Shown here: positions 63,274-64,000 of the stretch, in pieces | How the letters are laid out: every line of letters begins with the position of its first letter | Numbering within the stretch: position 1 is the first letter of the stretch | DNA from: Neiella marina | GTDB taxonomy: Bacteria; Pseudomonadota; Gammaproteobacteria; Enterobacterales; Neiellaceae | Length of the DNA stretch: 64,000 bases | NCBI RefSeq assembly: GCF_002165625.1 | Contig: NZ_NGNS01000019.1 | Span: 28,113-92,112 of the forward strand | Reading direction: 5' to 3' | Program-made: the position numbers and the translations under genes | The notes under the pieces: generated by a model | The model's database searches: none | Seen by the model: only the letters and a program-made list of their open reading frames with translations | What the model was told of the DNA's origin: nothing

Positions 63274-63302
63274 TTGCACTGCCAAAATCCCTTATATAGA
63301 AT
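63274..63302 (+). promoter_or_regulatory. Sigma-70 promoter of the tRNA-tuf operon with stringent-type discriminator
   Basis: TTGCAC (63274-63279) and TAGAAT (63297-63302) are separated by exactly 17 bp, followed by the GC-rich GCGCTCCGC. This arrangement is typical of stable-RNA promoters under ppGpp/DksA control. It lies about 100 bp upstream of tRNA-Tyr. Confidence 0.8.
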
Positions 63303-63398
63303 GCGCTCCGCACTGAACGACAGGTGCTTGTTACAGGTAGTGGCTTGAAGCCGCACAAGCAGTAACAACAAGCATAAGCTTGATACTTGTCGACGCGT

Positions 63399-63483
<85 letters not shown>

Positions 63484-63519
63484 TTTATTTTGCGGTTTGA
63501 GGTAGCCTCTAAGGCACTT

Positions 63520-63594
<75 letters not shown>

Positions 63595-63607
63595 GCGAGA
63601 ATTCAGT

Positions 63608-63683
63608 GCTGATATAGCTCAGTTGGTAGAGCGCACCCTTGGTAAGGGTGAGGTCGGCAGTTCAAATCTGCCTATCAGCACCA
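63608..63683 (+). tRNA. tRNA-Thr (GGT)
   Basis: 76 nt with acceptor GCTGATA/TATCAGC, D-loop AGCTCAGTTGGTAGAGC, anticodon GGT at 63641-63643, T-loop GTTCAAATC and encoded CCA. Corresponds to thrT. Confidence 0.97.
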
Positions 63684-63726
63684 CTCTTCTCTTGTTACGC
63701 TCCCTCAAGCTGATGAAGAACAATTG

Positions 63727-63742
63727 CCGGTGATAATACCGG
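63727..63742 (+). other. Hairpin in the thrT-tuf spacer
   Basis: CCGGT and ACCGG around GATAAT form a compact stem-loop in the 117-bp leader between tRNA-Thr and tuf. No T-run follows. It may protect or help process the transcript; this is inference. Confidence 0.4.
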
Positions 63743-63800
63743 TTATTGCTGTTGAGGCTTTATTTGCCCACTCAACTTTTCTAAAACGGAGTCCATTCTA

Positions 63801-64000
63801 ATGGCTAAAGAAAAATTTGAACGTAGTAAACCGCACGTAAACGTGGGCACCATCGGTCACGTTGACCACGGTAAAACCACTTTGACAGCGGCGATCACTA
63901 ACGTACTTGCAAAAGTATACGGTGGTGAAGCAAAAGATTTCGCACAAATCGATAACGCTCCAGAAGAGCGTGAGCGTGGTATTACCATCGCGACTTCTCA
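63801..64000 (+). CDS. tuf: Elongation factor Tu, 5' part, cut by the window edge
   Basis: The first 66 codons read [16 protein letters not shown] and [18 protein letters not shown], with the GTPase P-loop GHVDHGKT, then [13 protein letters not shown], the switch region. ACGGAG lies upstream of the ATG. It delivers aminoacyl-tRNA to the ribosome. Position after tRNA-Tyr, -Gly and -Thr corresponds to tufB of E. coli. Confidence 0.97.
   Translation, partial: MAKEKFERSKPHVNVGTIGHVDHGKTTLTAAITNVLAKVYGGEAKDFAQIDNAPEERERGITIATS

Overview
The window is a chromosomal segment of a gammaproteobacterium. The right end carries murB-birA-coaX followed by tRNA-Tyr, tRNA-Gly, tRNA-Thr and tuf, the order found at the tufB locus of Escherichia coli and relatives. 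Almost everything else is one large surface/exopolysaccharide locus of the exosortase A (XrtA, EpsH-type) class. Sulfotransferases and a ketal pyruvyl transferase suggest an acidic, possibly sulfated polymer, common in marine bacteria; the habitat and genus are inference only. Base composition is moderate, with clearly AT-richer patches around 19.2-20.7 kb and 22.5-24.7 kb.

Layout. (1) 0-24.7 kb: mainly plus-strand accessory polysaccharide genes. They include many GT2 and GT4 glycosyltransferases, a GT-C membrane transferase, a DPM1-like transferase, a pectate-lyase-like lipoprotein, an MBOAT O-acyltransferase with two tandem SGNH-like partners, two sulfotransferases plus a decayed third, a Wzx flippase, a DUF5672 protein and a pyruvyl transferase. 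(2) 24.8-43.7 kb: a long, tightly packed minus-strand run from the EpsB-type phosphoglycosyltransferase down to a second flippase. It holds the XrtA-associated deacetylase, glycosyltransferase, exosortase A/EpsI fusion, a PcRGLX/YetA-like protein, FemAB-like protein, amidotransferase 1, acyltransferase and O-antigen ligase/polymerase. (3) 43.9-49.5 kb: the divergent plus-strand export operon, with export lipoprotein, chain-length determinant, BY-kinase, outer-membrane barrel and ExeA-like ATPase. (4) 49.5-52.6 kb: a minus-strand cassette of Tat-exported protein, PqqD-like protein, HprK-related kinase and NTP_transf_5 nucleotidyltransferase. (5) 52.8-60.3 kb: a minus-strand operon of RND adaptor, RND pump, PrsK and PrsR. 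(6) 60.4-64.0 kb: housekeeping genes and tRNAs.

How it fits together. A Wzx/Wzy-type polysaccharide is begun by the EpsB-like transferase, built by the many glycosyltransferases, flipped, polymerised under the Wzz-like protein and BY-kinase, exported through the EpsE-like lipoprotein and barrel, and decorated by acetyl, sulfate and pyruvate groups. Exosortase A sorts PEP-CTERM proteins; none is encoded here. PrsK/PrsR are the sigma-54-dependent regulators of such systems.

Most notable: the cassette at 49.5-52.6 kb combines the kinase, nucleotidyltransferase and PqqD-like proteins known separately from lasso-peptide tailoring with a 277-residue Tat protein instead of a short precursor. A very good sigma-54 (-24/-12) promoter lies just upstream of it, beside prsR, with a palindrome behind it. 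This looks like a PrsR-controlled protein-modification system of unknown function.
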